Below, piece after piece: positions 1 to 7,994 of a stretch of 64,000 bases of DNA (positions are counted from its first letter, which is position 1; each line of letters opens with the position of its first letter). Source of the DNA: Flavobacterium fluviatile (GTDB lineage Bacteria; Bacteroidota; Bacteroidia; Flavobacteriales; Flavobacteriaceae); the NCBI RefSeq assembly GCF_010645065.1, contig NZ_JAADZW010000007.1, forward strand, positions 62,001 through 126,000, written 5' to 3'. The position numbers were made by a program, and so were the translations under genes. The notes under the pieces were generated by a model. That model had not been told where the DNA came from and did not search any database. It saw only the letters and a list, made by a program, of their open reading frames with translations.

Positions 1-928
1 ACAGCATTGAAGTTTTATCCTGGGAAAAAGGCAAAATTACATTGATAATATTATAAAAATCTTCCCTATTCCCTACGATTCTAAAATTCGGAAAATGAAT
101 TTCAAACTGATTTATCAGATATATTTTTAAACCAGAAATATATTCCCTCTCTGCTTCTAAATTTTCATACGAGACACTCAAAGCTTTTGCCATACCTGAA
201 ATCTGATGAGCAGCTTCTGTTCCGGCTCGCAATCCTTTTTCCTGTTCCCCTCCAAAAAGTAAAGGCTGCAACCCTGAGTTTTTTCGAACAAAGGCAAAAC
301 CAACCCCTTTTGGCCCATGAAATTTATGCGCACTGGCCACGATAAAATCTACATTATTTTTTTGTAAATCAATTTCTGTTTTGCCAACAGACTGAACGGT
401 ATCAGAATGAAAAAGCGCATTATACTGCTTACAGATTACACTGACCCTTTCAATATCAAGAATAGTCCCTGTTTCATTATTTACATGCATCAAACTTACA
501 ATTGTCTTTTTTTCTTCAGATAATAAATGAGACAAATGTGTTAAATCGACACTGCCATCAGGATTTATGTTAACATAATCAACTTCAATATGATAATCGG
601 ACTGCAAGGCCAAAACTGTATATAAAACAGCATGATGCTCAATTTTGGATGTAATAATACGCTGTACTTTCAAATCCTCTACAGCTGAACGAAGTATCCA
701 GTTATTTCCTTCGGTACCTCCTGAAGTAAAAATTATTTCCTGAGCTGAACAATTGAGATATTTAGCAATATTTTTTCTGGAAAGTTCAATAATTGTTTTC
801 GCATTTCTTCCAAAACTGTGTGTAGAAGACGGATTGCCAAAATCATCCATCATAATTTTTGTCATCTCCTGAATAACCTCTGGTCGTATGGCAGTAGTTG
901 AAGCGTTATCTAGATATACTTTTTTCAT
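1..928 (-). CDS. Cysteine desulfurase (NifS/IscS-like), 3' end cut by window edge
   Basis: This is a PLP-dependent class V aminotransferase-fold enzyme that takes sulfur from L-cysteine for Fe-S cluster or thio-cofactor synthesis. The reverse strand reads from an ATG at 928 to the window edge without a stop, giving about 309 residues. Visible marks are the N-terminal YLDNAST motif, the TSGGTEGNN segment near residue 70, MHVNNETGT near 148-154, and the PLP lysine in SAHKFHGPKG (Lys202). The C-terminal loop with the catalytic cysteine lies outside the window, so NifS, IscS and SufS-like subtypes cannot be fully separated; the SAHKFHGPKG form suggests the NifS/IscS group. It is divergent from the lipoprotein gene at 1016. 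Confidence 0.93.
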   Translation of the reverse strand, partial: MKKVYLDNASTTAIRPEVIQEMTKIMMDDFGNPSSTHSFGRNAKTIIELSRKNIAKYLNCSAQEIIFTSGGTEGNNWILRSAVEDLKVQRIITSKIEHHAVLYTVLALQSDYHIEVDYVNINPDGSVDLTHLSHLLSEEKKTIVSLMHVNNETGTILDIERVSVICKQYNALFHSDTVQSVGKTEIDLQKNNVDFIVASAHKFHGPKGVGFAFVRKNSGLQPLLFGGEQEKGLRAGTEAAHQISGMAKALSVSYENLEAEREYISGLKIYLINQFEIHFPNFRIVGNREDFYNIINVILPFSQDKTSML

Positions 929-1015
929 TATGGCAAAGTTAGGAAATATCAATTGTCAATTCTTAAATATCATTTGTGAAATTTTTCACTATTTTTGGTG
1001 CAAATATAAAATACG

Positions 1016-1993
1016 ATGAAAAAATTTGCATACCTGCTTTTATTGGGCCTTTTGTTAAACGGATGCGATGATGGCGATTTAACTGTTGAAACTTTTGATT
1101 TTACTGACCCAAGTATAAAAGTGCAAACCTGTACAGATACTTACGAGTTACTTTACAAACTAAAAAATCAAGAAAGTTTATTATTGCAAATACCTGAGGA
1201 TAAACTTGGAAATGTAGCAGGTGAACAAACTTTTAACATTGACAACAACAGTTACAAATTAGTCTACAGAACGTATGATGGAACTGTTGCAACAGCTAAT
1301 ATCTGTAATGCCATTAGACCTTCATTGCCAAATATAACTGATGAGTGGTATGCTGAAGGCGGTACAATCGTAATTGTAACCAAAGCAAAATATGGTGAAC
1401 CAAACACTACCGAAAATAGTACACGAATAGTCGGATATACTCATAGTATTTCTTTTAAAAACCTTACCTATTCCAAACCTGCCGGAACACAAGTTGGGCC
1501 TGATTTTGTTTTTGGGGATATTGATACAACTGTTGATGATTTAAATTTAACATTTGATGAAAGCGCTGACTTATGTACTTCTGCTACAAATGATAAGGTC
1601 GTATTCAATATTAATGATGAAGCGTCTTTAACAATAAACAATATTGACCCAACTCTTATTGCCAATGAGGTAACGCCTTCAGGCACTCCAAGAACAGGTT
1701 TAATTAGTGCAACACAAAATAAAGTATTTTATACTATTTATAATGGATTAATTACTGCAGATTATTTTTGCAAAATACCAATACCATCAACACCCACCAT
1801 TTCTCAAACCTGGACGGGACTCGAAGGCGTAAGTGGGCAAAGCGGCATCATTGAAGTAACTACCACAAGCTTAGGACCAACAGTTTTTAAACATGTTATA
1901 GTACTTAAAGATGTAATATTAGATAATGGAAATGTAAACTTTAAATTAGGAAAAAACTTCCTGTTGGGAGAGTTAGTCACACAATCTAATTAA
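1016..1993 (+). CDS. Hypothetical lipoprotein
   Basis: The 325-residue product starts with a lipoprotein signal peptide whose lipobox LLNGC places the lipidated cysteine at residue 17, so it should be anchored in the envelope, with the mature part periplasmic or outer-membrane-associated. The rest looks like beta-rich secreted sequence. Two halves share a similar pattern: a TCTDTYELLYKL-type segment followed by an ICNAIRPSLPNITDEW segment in the first half, and DLCTSATNDKVVF followed by FCKIPIPSTPTISQTW in the second. This suggests an internal duplication of a domain of about 150 residues. I do not recognise a functional family. It is a single gene, followed by a strong terminator. Confidence 0.85.
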   Translation: MKKFAYLLLLGLLLNGCDDGDLTVETFDFTDPSIKVQTCTDTYELLYKLKNQESLLLQIPEDKLGNVAGEQTFNIDNNSYKLVYRTYDGTVATANICNAIRPSLPNITDEWYAEGGTIVIVTKAKYGEPNTTENSTRIVGYTHSISFKNLTYSKPAGTQVGPDFVFGDIDTTVDDLNLTFDESADLCTSATNDKVVFNINDEASLTINNIDPTLIANEVTPSGTPRTGLISATQNKVFYTIYNGLITADYFCKIPIPSTPTISQTWTGLEGVSGQSGIIEVTTTSLGPTVFKHVIVLKDVILDNGNVNFKLGKNFLLGELVTQSN

Positions 1994-2034
1994 TTTAAAA
2001 TTGCACTTTTAAAACTTTTTTTTCTTACAAATTT

Positions 2035-2093
2035 AACATCCTTTTTTTAATCTTACTATTAAAAGTATTATTTAAAAAAGGATGTTTTTTTTT
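2035..2093 (+). terminator. Rho-independent terminator after the 1016-1993 lipoprotein gene
   Basis: The arms AACATCCTTTTTTT and AAAAAAGGATGTT form a long stem followed by a run of T. It lies about 40 bases after the stop of the lipoprotein gene and before the convergent Smr gene, so it may also work on the minus strand. Confidence 0.7.
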
Positions 2094-2129
2094 CAATCTT
2101 AATAAGCTATTTTTCTAAAGTGAAATGGG

Positions 2130-2678
2130 TTATTTGTTTTGTCTAAAATAAACTTCTGTAGCACCAAGTCCATATTTTTGATAATTGGCATCCTGAAAAT
2201 CTACACCATCATAACGTCCTAACAAAAAATCAAGTTCGGCTTTTAAAATTCCTTCGCCAACTCCGTGAATAAAAACAATCTTAGGTATACGGTTTTTAAT
2301 TGCAAATTCGATGTGTCTCTTTGCTGTTTCGGTTTGCAAAGTCAGGATATCATAATTTGACATCCCGCGTTTATTTGGAACTAATTTTTCGATATGCAGA
2401 TCAAATTCAGGGGGAGCTGTTTCACGCTTGTCTCTCTTTTCTTTTACAAAACTTCGTGGTTTTGGCTCTTCTTTTTGCTTTGTAATAAAATCTAAATCAA
2501 TTCTTTTAATAGAATTCATTAAATTATTGGAATCTTGCACTTTAACTAATTCATTGACAAAAAAAGTCATCATAAATCCTTCTTCAGATTCGATCATAAC
2601 TTCGTTATTTTTAACAGAAACTACCGTTCCGTTAATAGCTTCGTCCAATACCGAAACCTTATCTCCCTTACTCAGCAT
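2130..2678 (-). CDS. Smr-domain protein (MutS2 C-terminal-like)
   Basis: The first 60 residues resemble an SH3-like beta barrel (KGDKVSVLDEAINGTVVSV), of the kind that precedes Smr domains in Bacteroidota. The C-terminal part, roughly residues 90-182, is a Smr domain: it has the FDLHIEKL start and the HGVGEGILKAEL motif with the conserved His-Gly. Smr domains bind or nick nucleic acid, often with links to ribosome rescue or recombination, but this short stand-alone form has no assigned substrate. It follows the small membrane-protein gene on the same strand with an 11-base overlap, which suggests co-transcription. Confidence 0.85.
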   Translation of the reverse strand: MLSKGDKVSVLDEAINGTVVSVKNNEVMIESEEGFMMTFFVNELVKVQDSNNLMNSIKRIDLDFITKQKEEPKPRSFVKEKRDKRETAPPEFDLHIEKLVPNKRGMSNYDILTLQTETAKRHIEFAIKNRIPKIVFIHGVGEGILKAELDFLLGRYDGVDFQDANYQKYGLGATEVYFRQNK

Positions 2679-2853
2679 CCTCTTCTTGTTTTTCTTGATT
2701 TTTACTTGGTGTACTTGAGCTTAACTGCATCATGCCAAACATAAATACTGCAATTGCAATTACTGTTATATAGATATTTTTATCTTCTGAAACCTGCTGG
2801 TAAAATGCAACCGAAATTGCAAGGACCATTATTAGAATTTTAAGAGTCTTCAT
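2668..2853 (-). CDS. Small membrane protein
   Basis: A 61-residue protein if it starts at the ATG at 2853; the frame also has a TTG at 2874 that would add seven residues, but the ATG is the better start. It has two hydrophobic segments (residues about 3-17 and 26-45) and an acidic, charged tail ending in EEDAE. The end overlaps the start of the Smr gene by 11 bases. I recognise no family. The overlap suggests one transcript with the Smr gene, but says nothing firm on function. Confidence 0.6.
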   Translation of the reverse strand: MKTLKILIMVLAISVAFYQQVSEDKNIYITVIAIAVFMFGMMQLSSSTPSKNQEKQEEDAE

Positions 2854-2925
2854 ATTTTTAATATAAGGCTTCAAAAATAAGAAACTTTAAAATAGCACAT
2901 CCATCTTACTTTAAATCTTATCTGT

Positions 2926-2933
2926 TATTTTTG
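2926..2933 (+). promoter_or_regulatory. Bacteroidota -7 box (TATTTTTG)
   Basis: The sequence matches the flavobacterial sigma-A -7 consensus TAnnTTTG, 21 bases before the GTG start at 2955. No clear -33 TTG lies at the right distance, so this is a motif call only. Confidence 0.4.
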
Positions 2934-2954
2934 TAAATTGTAAAAAATAAAACT

Positions 2955-3239
2955 GTGGATTTAGAAAAATATATGCTGCCTTGTTTTAGCAAAACCCTGT
3001 TCGGAATTGAATGTCTGGGCTGCGGATTCCAACGTTCTTTATTCTTACTTTTTGAGGGAGAATTTTTAGCCGCATTTAATATGTATCCGGCGATCTACAC
3101 CTCCTTGGTTTTTTTAAGTTTTGTAGCTTTACATTTTTTGGACAAAACAAAAAATTATAACAAATTAATTTGGACTTCGGGAATCATAAATGGCTTTTTT
3201 ATGGTTGCCGGTTATTATTACAAACATTTTTATCTTTAA
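2955..3239 (+). CDS. DUF2752 family membrane protein
   Basis: The 94-residue protein shows the DUF2752 signature: a CPxx-like early segment (here LPCFSKTLFGIECLGCGFQR) followed by hydrophobic helices at about 32-58 and 72-92. The CLGCGFQR motif with its paired cysteines and arginine is the family core. The role is unknown; members are small inner-membrane proteins. The start used is GTG at 2955, with an in-frame ATG at 2973 as the alternative; I cannot decide between them. The convergent neighbour ends 7 bases away. Confidence 0.8.
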   Translation: MDLEKYMLPCFSKTLFGIECLGCGFQRSLFLLFEGEFLAAFNMYPAIYTSLVFLSFVALHFLDKTKNYNKLIWTSGIINGFFMVAGYYYKHFYL

Positions 3240-3245
3240 TTTTTT

Positions 3246-3953
3246 TTACTTTTGCTTTTTGATTTGATCTAAAATATCATTCATCATTTCAATTTGAACT
3301 TTTTGAATCTCGATTAATTCCTGTTGCTGATGCATAATCAAATGATCGATTTTATCGTGAATCATCCTGATTTCTAATTCAGATTTGAGGTTAATCATAT
3401 AATCTTTTTTGGCACGATTACGATCTTTTTCCTCCTGCCTGTTCTGACTCATCATAATCACAGGAGCCTGCAAAGCCGCAATGCATGACAAAATCAAATT
3501 CAATAAAATAAAAGGATACGGATCAAAACCTTTGTTCATTAAAATATAAACATTAGATCCAATCCACAATACAATAAAAATCAAAAACGAGATGATAAAG
3601 GTCCAGCTTCCTCCAAAATCAGCAACTTTATCCGCAATTTTTTGTCCAAAACTTCTCCTTTCATCTTCATCTTCCACAATACTTACAATTGATTTATCCT
3701 CTTTTAAAGACGAAATAACATTTTTTTCAAGATCTGAAAGTGCTCCAGTCTCTGTAGATAAATAATTCGAAATATATTTTTGACGATAAGTATTTAATTC
3801 GCTGAAAGAAATAAAATCGCTATCACAAAACGAGGGATGATCCTTAATTATAAGTCCTAAAACTGGGTCGTGTATTGATTTACCGGAAACTTTCTCGGTT
3901 TCAGGAAATAAAAGATCAGAAATAGCGCTTTTAAAAGTAGAATTATTTTTCAT
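3246..3953 (-). CDS. DUF1003 family membrane protein
   Basis: A 235-residue protein with a soluble N-terminal part, then the DUF1003 core: GQKIADKVADFGGSW, two membrane helices (about residues 133-155 and 160-182), and the loop with MMSQNRQEEKDR, followed by a helical, charged C-terminal region likely to form a coiled coil. The family is widespread in bacteria and is thought to be an inner-membrane protein of unknown biochemical role. The start is an ATG at 3953. Divergent from cysE with a 190-base gap in which I see no further gene. Confidence 0.88.
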   Translation of the reverse strand: MKNNSTFKSAISDLLFPETEKVSGKSIHDPVLGLIIKDHPSFCDSDFISFSELNTYRQKYISNYLSTETGALSDLEKNVISSLKEDKSIVSIVEDEDERRSFGQKIADKVADFGGSWTFIISFLIFIVLWIGSNVYILMNKGFDPYPFILLNLILSCIAALQAPVIMMSQNRQEEKDRNRAKKDYMINLKSELEIRMIHDKIDHLIMHQQQELIEIQKVQIEMMNDILDQIKKQK

Positions 3954-4143
3954 TTCACTAAATTTTACAGGCTAATTTACGCAATTAACCTCTTAACAAT
4001 GTTATAAATTAGTGGTCTCAAAATTTATTTAATTTATCACAAATAGGATTATCAATAGAAAATTTCTTTACTTAATTCGTGCCTTTATTTACGAAAAACA
4101 CCTTACTTTTAACACTTCAAATTATCCATTCAATTTTACAATT

Positions 4144-4941
4144 GTGTCAAAAGATCTTATCATACAAAATATCAGAGCTTTAAAGAGCCATTCAAACATA
4201 AATTACGGTATTAAAACCAAAACCGAAGAGTTTACGGAAAAGCTTTTTTACACCCTTTTTGATTCAAATGCAGTATTAGATGAAAGCATTGATGAACTTG
4301 AATTTCGTTTTAAAGAAATTGCTGTAATGGCCTGCAAGAAACCGGAAAAATTGTGCGGATCTATGTGGGATCTTTTTCTGGAAAAACTACCAAAAGTGTT
4401 AGAAAAACTAAATCAGGATGCCGAATATATCTTAGAAAATGATCCTGCTTCAAACAGCATAGATGAAGTCTATCTTGGATATCCCGGCTTCTACGCCATT
4501 GCAATATACAGGTTAAGCCACGAATTATACAAACTCGATTTGTTGTTGTTTTCAAGATTGATGAGCGAATACGCACATCGCATTACCGGAACCGATATAC
4601 ATGCAGGAGCCAATATTGCTTCGCCGTTTTTCATAGATCATGCTACCGGAATCGTTATCGGGGAAACAACTGTAATCGAAAAACATGTAAAAATTTATCA
4701 GGGCGTTACTCTGGGTGCACTAAGCGTAAGCAAGGAGATGAAAAATGCCAAACGTCATCCCACTGTTGAGAAAAATGTTTGTATTTATGCAAATGCAACC
4801 ATTTTAGGAGGCGAAACCATTATAGGAAAAAATAGCATTGTGGGAGGAAATGCCTGGGTTACCAAATCAATCCCGGCAGATTCAATAGTATTGAATACCA
4901 CTACAACCGAAGTTAAAATAAAAGAAAAGAAACAGGAATGA
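4144..4941 (+). CDS. cysE: Serine O-acetyltransferase
   Basis: The enzyme moves an acetyl group from acetyl-CoA to L-serine, making O-acetylserine, the direct substrate of the next gene. The 265-residue product has an N-terminal helical region and a C-terminal left-handed beta helix. Conserved features are DIHAGANI and FFIDHATGIVIGETTVIE, with the catalytic His-Asp area, then KIYQGVTLGA and the hexapeptide repeats up to GGNAWVTKSIPADS. The start is GTG at 4144. The stop overlaps the ATG of cysM by four bases (ATGA), so translation is probably coupled. This Bacteroidota form is somewhat longer at the N-terminus than EpsC-type enzymes. Confidence 0.93.
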   Translation: MSKDLIIQNIRALKSHSNINYGIKTKTEEFTEKLFYTLFDSNAVLDESIDELEFRFKEIAVMACKKPEKLCGSMWDLFLEKLPKVLEKLNQDAEYILENDPASNSIDEVYLGYPGFYAIAIYRLSHELYKLDLLLFSRLMSEYAHRITGTDIHAGANIASPFFIDHATGIVIGETTVIEKHVKIYQGVTLGALSVSKEMKNAKRHPTVEKNVCIYANATILGGETIIGKNSIVGGNAWVTKSIPADSIVLNTTTTEVKIKEKKQE

Positions 4942-5825
4942 AACCACAGAAATTAATCAACCTGATTGGCAACACTCCATTAATGGAAACGGTCAGTCTG
5001 GTCAAAAATAAAAACGTAAAACTTTTATTAAAACTTGAAGGCAACAATCCGGGCGGAAGCGTAAAAGACAGGGCGGCTTATAACATGATTGCATCTGCTC
5101 TGGAGAGGGGCGATATCAAAAAAGGAGACAAATTAATTGAAGCCACAAGCGGCAATACCGGAATTGCACTGGCGATGATTGCACAATTGTTTCAGGTTGA
5201 AATAGAATTAGTCTTACCTGAAGATTCTACGAAAGAACGCACTCAAACCATGCGTGCCTATGGCGCAACGGTTATTTTGACACCTGCCAGTGAAGGAATT
5301 ATCGGTTCACGCGATTATGCCGATAAAAAAGTTGCCGAAGGCGGTTACGTGATGCTAAATCAGTTTGCGAATGATGATAACTGGAAAGCACATTATAAAA
5401 CCACCGGTCCTGAAATATGGGAAGACACAGAAGGAACTATAACCCATTTTGTATCCGCTATGGGAACCACTGGAACTATTATCGGTACATCATCCTATCT
5501 TAAAGAAAAAAATTCACAAATTCAGATTATAGGTGCTCAGCCGAGCGACGGATCACAAATTCCGGGAATCCGTAAATGGCCACAGGAATATTTGCCAAAG
5601 ATTTTTGATGCTTCAAAAGTAGATACTGTTGTGGATGTAAGCGAAAAAGAAGCAAGAGAAATGACTAAAAGACTAGCACTTGAAGAAGGGGTTTTTGCAG
5701 GAATGAGCAGCGGAGGCTCTGTAGCTGTAGCCCTGAAAATAGCAGAACAGTTAGAATCAGGCGTTATTGTGGCAATTATCTGCGATCGTGGTGATCGTTA
5801 TTTATCTTCTGATTTATTTGATTAA
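4938..5825 (+). CDS. cysM: Cysteine synthase (O-acetylserine sulfhydrylase, CysM type)
   Basis: This PLP enzyme joins sulfide (or thiosulfate in CysM forms) with O-acetylserine to give cysteine. It is 295 residues long, the usual size. The PLP lysine lies in NPGGSVKDRAA near residue 44, the phosphate or substrate loop is EATSGNTGIAL, and the GAQPSDGSQIPGI segment plus short length fit CysM better than CysK. It is directly downstream of and overlapping cysE, forming a two-gene cysteine module. The nearby cysteine desulfurase consumes the product but lies on the other strand some 4 kb away. Confidence 0.92.
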   Translation: MKPQKLINLIGNTPLMETVSLVKNKNVKLLLKLEGNNPGGSVKDRAAYNMIASALERGDIKKGDKLIEATSGNTGIALAMIAQLFQVEIELVLPEDSTKERTQTMRAYGATVILTPASEGIIGSRDYADKKVAEGGYVMLNQFANDDNWKAHYKTTGPEIWEDTEGTITHFVSAMGTTGTIIGTSSYLKEKNSQIQIIGAQPSDGSQIPGIRKWPQEYLPKIFDASKVDTVVDVSEKEAREMTKRLALEEGVFAGMSSGGSVAVALKIAEQLESGVIVAIICDRGDRYLSSDLFD

Positions 5826-5830
5826 ATGAA

Positions 5831-5923
5831 AAAGGCACTAAGGTTCTGAGCTGCTAAGGTTCTAAGTTTATACTTAATTTAAAAACCTTGGCAACTCAGA
5901 ACCTTAGCAACTTAGAACCTTAA
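5831..5923. repeat. Palindromic repeat built from a 16-base unit (AAGGTTCTRAGYTGCT)
   Basis: The left arm reads AAGGTTCTGAGCTGCT followed by AAGGTTCTAAG; the right arm is the near reverse complement of the same unit, with a short AT-rich loop between. The same unit recurs at 12302-12432 and, more degenerate, at 15353-15392. As RNA the region would fold into one long hairpin. It lies between cysM and the aldo/keto reductase gene. Confidence 0.7.
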
Positions 5924-5932
5924 ATAAAAAAA

Positions 5933-6919
5933 ATGAACTACCGTAAATTAGGCAAAACCAATTTTAATATATCCGAAATTTCACTTGGCACCTGGCAGGT
6001 TGGAGGAAAATGGGGATCAGCTTTTGACAATAAAACTGCAGATAAACTTTTAAATACAGCAATTGATAATGGTGTCAACTTTATCGATACTGCAGATGTC
6101 TATGAAAACGGATTAAGTGAAACGGCTGTTGGAAGAGTTGTTCGCTCAAGATCTGAACGAATTTATGTTGCTACAAAATGCGGACGCCATATTAATCCGC
6201 ATGTGAGTGAAGGCTACCAGCCAAAAGTGCTTCAAAAATATGTTGAAGACAGCTTAAAAAGACTGGGATTAGAAACTATCGATTTAATTCAGCTGCACTG
6301 TCCTCCTACTGATGTTTTTTATCGTCCTGAAATTTTTGAACTGTTTGATCGTCTGAAAGAGCAGGGAAAAATCTTAAATCTTGGTGTAAGTGTCGAAAAA
6401 GTGGAAGAAGCTTTGAAAGCAATCGAATATTCTAACGTTACGACGGTTCAGATTATTTTTAATTTATTTCGCCAGCGACCATCAGAATTGTTCTTTAGTG
6501 AAGCAAGAAAAAAAAATATCGGAATTATTGCGAGAGTTCCTCTGGCAAGCGGACTTTTAACCGGTAAATTTGACTCAAAAACGACTTTTGAACCACAAGA
6601 CCATAGAAATTTCAACAGAAATGGTGATGCTTTTGACAAAGGAGAAACTTTCTCAGGCATTGATTACGAATTAGGGCTTAAAGCTGTTGCCGAATTGAAA
6701 GCTTTATTTCCTGATGCTACAAATTTAGCTCCCTATGCTTTACAATGGATTTTGAGTTTTGAAGACATCAGCTGTATTATTCCGGGAGCTTCCAAAGAAA
6801 GTCATGTAGTGTCCAATTTATCTGTTTATGATTTACCTAAATTATCCTCTGAAAAAATTGATGCAATGAATAAAATTTACCAAGAATACATAAAGCCTTC
6901 TGTACATCAGTTGTGGTAA
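5933..6919 (+). CDS. Aldo/keto reductase
   Basis: An NADPH-dependent oxidoreductase of the AKR superfamily, 328 residues, TIM-barrel. The catalytic tetrad is visible: Asp in FIDTADVYENG (with the Tyr a few residues on), Lys in YVATKCGRH, and His in LIQLHCPP. The C-terminal IIPGASKESHVVSNL segment is the NADP phosphate-binding signature. It belongs to the YajO/Tas-like branch that often acts on small carbonyls, but the substrate cannot be read from sequence. It stands alone after a repeat hairpin. Confidence 0.9.
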   Translation: MNYRKLGKTNFNISEISLGTWQVGGKWGSAFDNKTADKLLNTAIDNGVNFIDTADVYENGLSETAVGRVVRSRSERIYVATKCGRHINPHVSEGYQPKVLQKYVEDSLKRLGLETIDLIQLHCPPTDVFYRPEIFELFDRLKEQGKILNLGVSVEKVEEALKAIEYSNVTTVQIIFNLFRQRPSELFFSEARKKNIGIIARVPLASGLLTGKFDSKTTFEPQDHRNFNRNGDAFDKGETFSGIDYELGLKAVAELKALFPDATNLAPYALQWILSFEDISCIIPGASKESHVVSNLSVYDLPKLSSEKIDAMNKIYQEYIKPSVHQLW

Positions 6920-7057
6920 TTCTTTTTTAAGGATGTGAAACATTGAAACGCTTAAGTAAAAATTTTTAAAGTAAAATCTTATTTTTTTTCATGATTTAAG
7001 CAACCCTTTTACAATTAAGTCATCTTATCATTAAAATTAACCTTAAAATCATTAACC

Positions 7058-7459
7058 ATGAAAAAATTAAGTTTTATTGTATTTATCATCTGCTTTGTCA
7101 CTGTGTCCTGTAGCAATGAAGAAGAATCACAAGATGAAGATTTTAAAAAATTAGAAGTAATGCATGACGAGATTGTTGCTCTTTCATTGTCCACTTCTCA
7201 AGCCTGTACAAATCCTGAAGAGTGGGATTTTACAAGAATTAGTGCAAGTTCATGTGGCGGTGAAAATGCTTATGTAATATATTCTAAAAAAATAGATAAG
7301 ACTAAATTCCTTGTAAAAGTAAACGAGTATTTAAATGCTCAGATTGCCTATAATCAAAAATGGAAAATAATTTTGGCCTGTCAACCCATGCTTTCTCCGC
7401 CGGGAATTGAATGTGTCGATGGGAAACCTAAATTTGTTCATTCAATAGCAAATAAATAA
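7058..7459 (+). CDS. Hypothetical small lipoprotein
   Basis: The 133-residue product begins with a lipoprotein signal peptide (VTVSC, lipidated Cys18) followed by an acidic linker (SNEEESQDEDF) typical of Bacteroidota lipoproteins that are exported to the surface. The mature part has five further cysteines (in QACTNP, SSCGG, LACQP and ECVDG contexts), so disulfides are likely. I do not recognise the family. Single gene, followed by an inverted repeat. Confidence 0.75.
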   Translation: MKKLSFIVFIICFVTVSCSNEEESQDEDFKKLEVMHDEIVALSLSTSQACTNPEEWDFTRISASSCGGENAYVIYSKKIDKTKFLVKVNEYLNAQIAYNQKWKIILACQPMLSPPGIECVDGKPKFVHSIANK

Positions 7460-7470
7460 ATTTTACAGAA

Positions 7471-7527
7471 TTCTAAGGTATCATGCAATTTGATTTTTAA
7501 ATTTTAAAAAACGTGGTACCTTAGAAC
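7471..7527. repeat. Inverted repeat, possible terminator
   Basis: The arms TTCTAAGGTATCATG and CGTGGTACCTTAGAA pair at nearly every position around an AT-rich loop. The TTCTAAGG core is shared with the repeat family at 5831 and 12302. It sits between a lipoprotein gene and a membrane-protein gene. Confidence 0.55.
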
Positions 7528-7552
7528 TTTCTTTTCCCGGAAATTTTCTAAA

Positions 7553-7993
7553 ATGCTAAAAAAATCAAATTTTAAAGAATGGTTTGACCGATATAAATAT
7601 GCTGAGATAGCCAGTACAAGTGCTGCACTTACGGCTTCTCTTTTCAGCAAAATTTACAGCGGATTAACAACGGCGTATTTGATTACGTTTGCTGAATACC
7701 TGGCTTTTTACAGTGTGATTTTATTTTCTTCATATAAAAAGTTAACAAAGCAAAACAAACTTTCAGGCCAAAAAACTTCTTCTTTAGAAATCTTTAAACT
7801 TTTAAAAAATTTAATTTTAGAATTTGGATATCCGGCAATTTTAGATTTTTTGATAATTCGTCCCTTTTGCATGTACTGGATGCCGATACTTTTCGGGAAT
7901 TATTTCTTCGGAATTATTTTTGGGAAAATTGCTGCTGATTTGTGTTTTTACTGTTTCACTATTATCAATTATGAATTAATAAAAAGGAAATAG
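7553..7993 (+). CDS. Hypothetical membrane protein
   Basis: A 146-residue protein with about four predicted membrane helices: around residues 18-35, 40-62, 95-117 and 120-142. Charged loops such as SSYKKLTKQNKLSGQ separate the pairs. It has no motif I recognise; the pattern is loosely like small GtrA-type or flippase-like four-helix proteins, but I would not assign that. It ends two bases from the end of the convergent sensor kinase gene. Confidence 0.7.
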   Translation: MLKKSNFKEWFDRYKYAEIASTSAALTASLFSKIYSGLTTAYLITFAEYLAFYSVILFSSYKKLTKQNKLSGQKTSSLEIFKLLKNLILEFGYPAILDFLIIRPFCMYWMPILFGNYFFGIIFGKIAADLCFYCFTIINYELIKRK

Positions 7994-7994
7994 T

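Noticed and set aside
5831..5923. Short repeats considered as a CRISPR array
   Set aside because: Units are adjacent and inverted, with no spacers and no cas genes.
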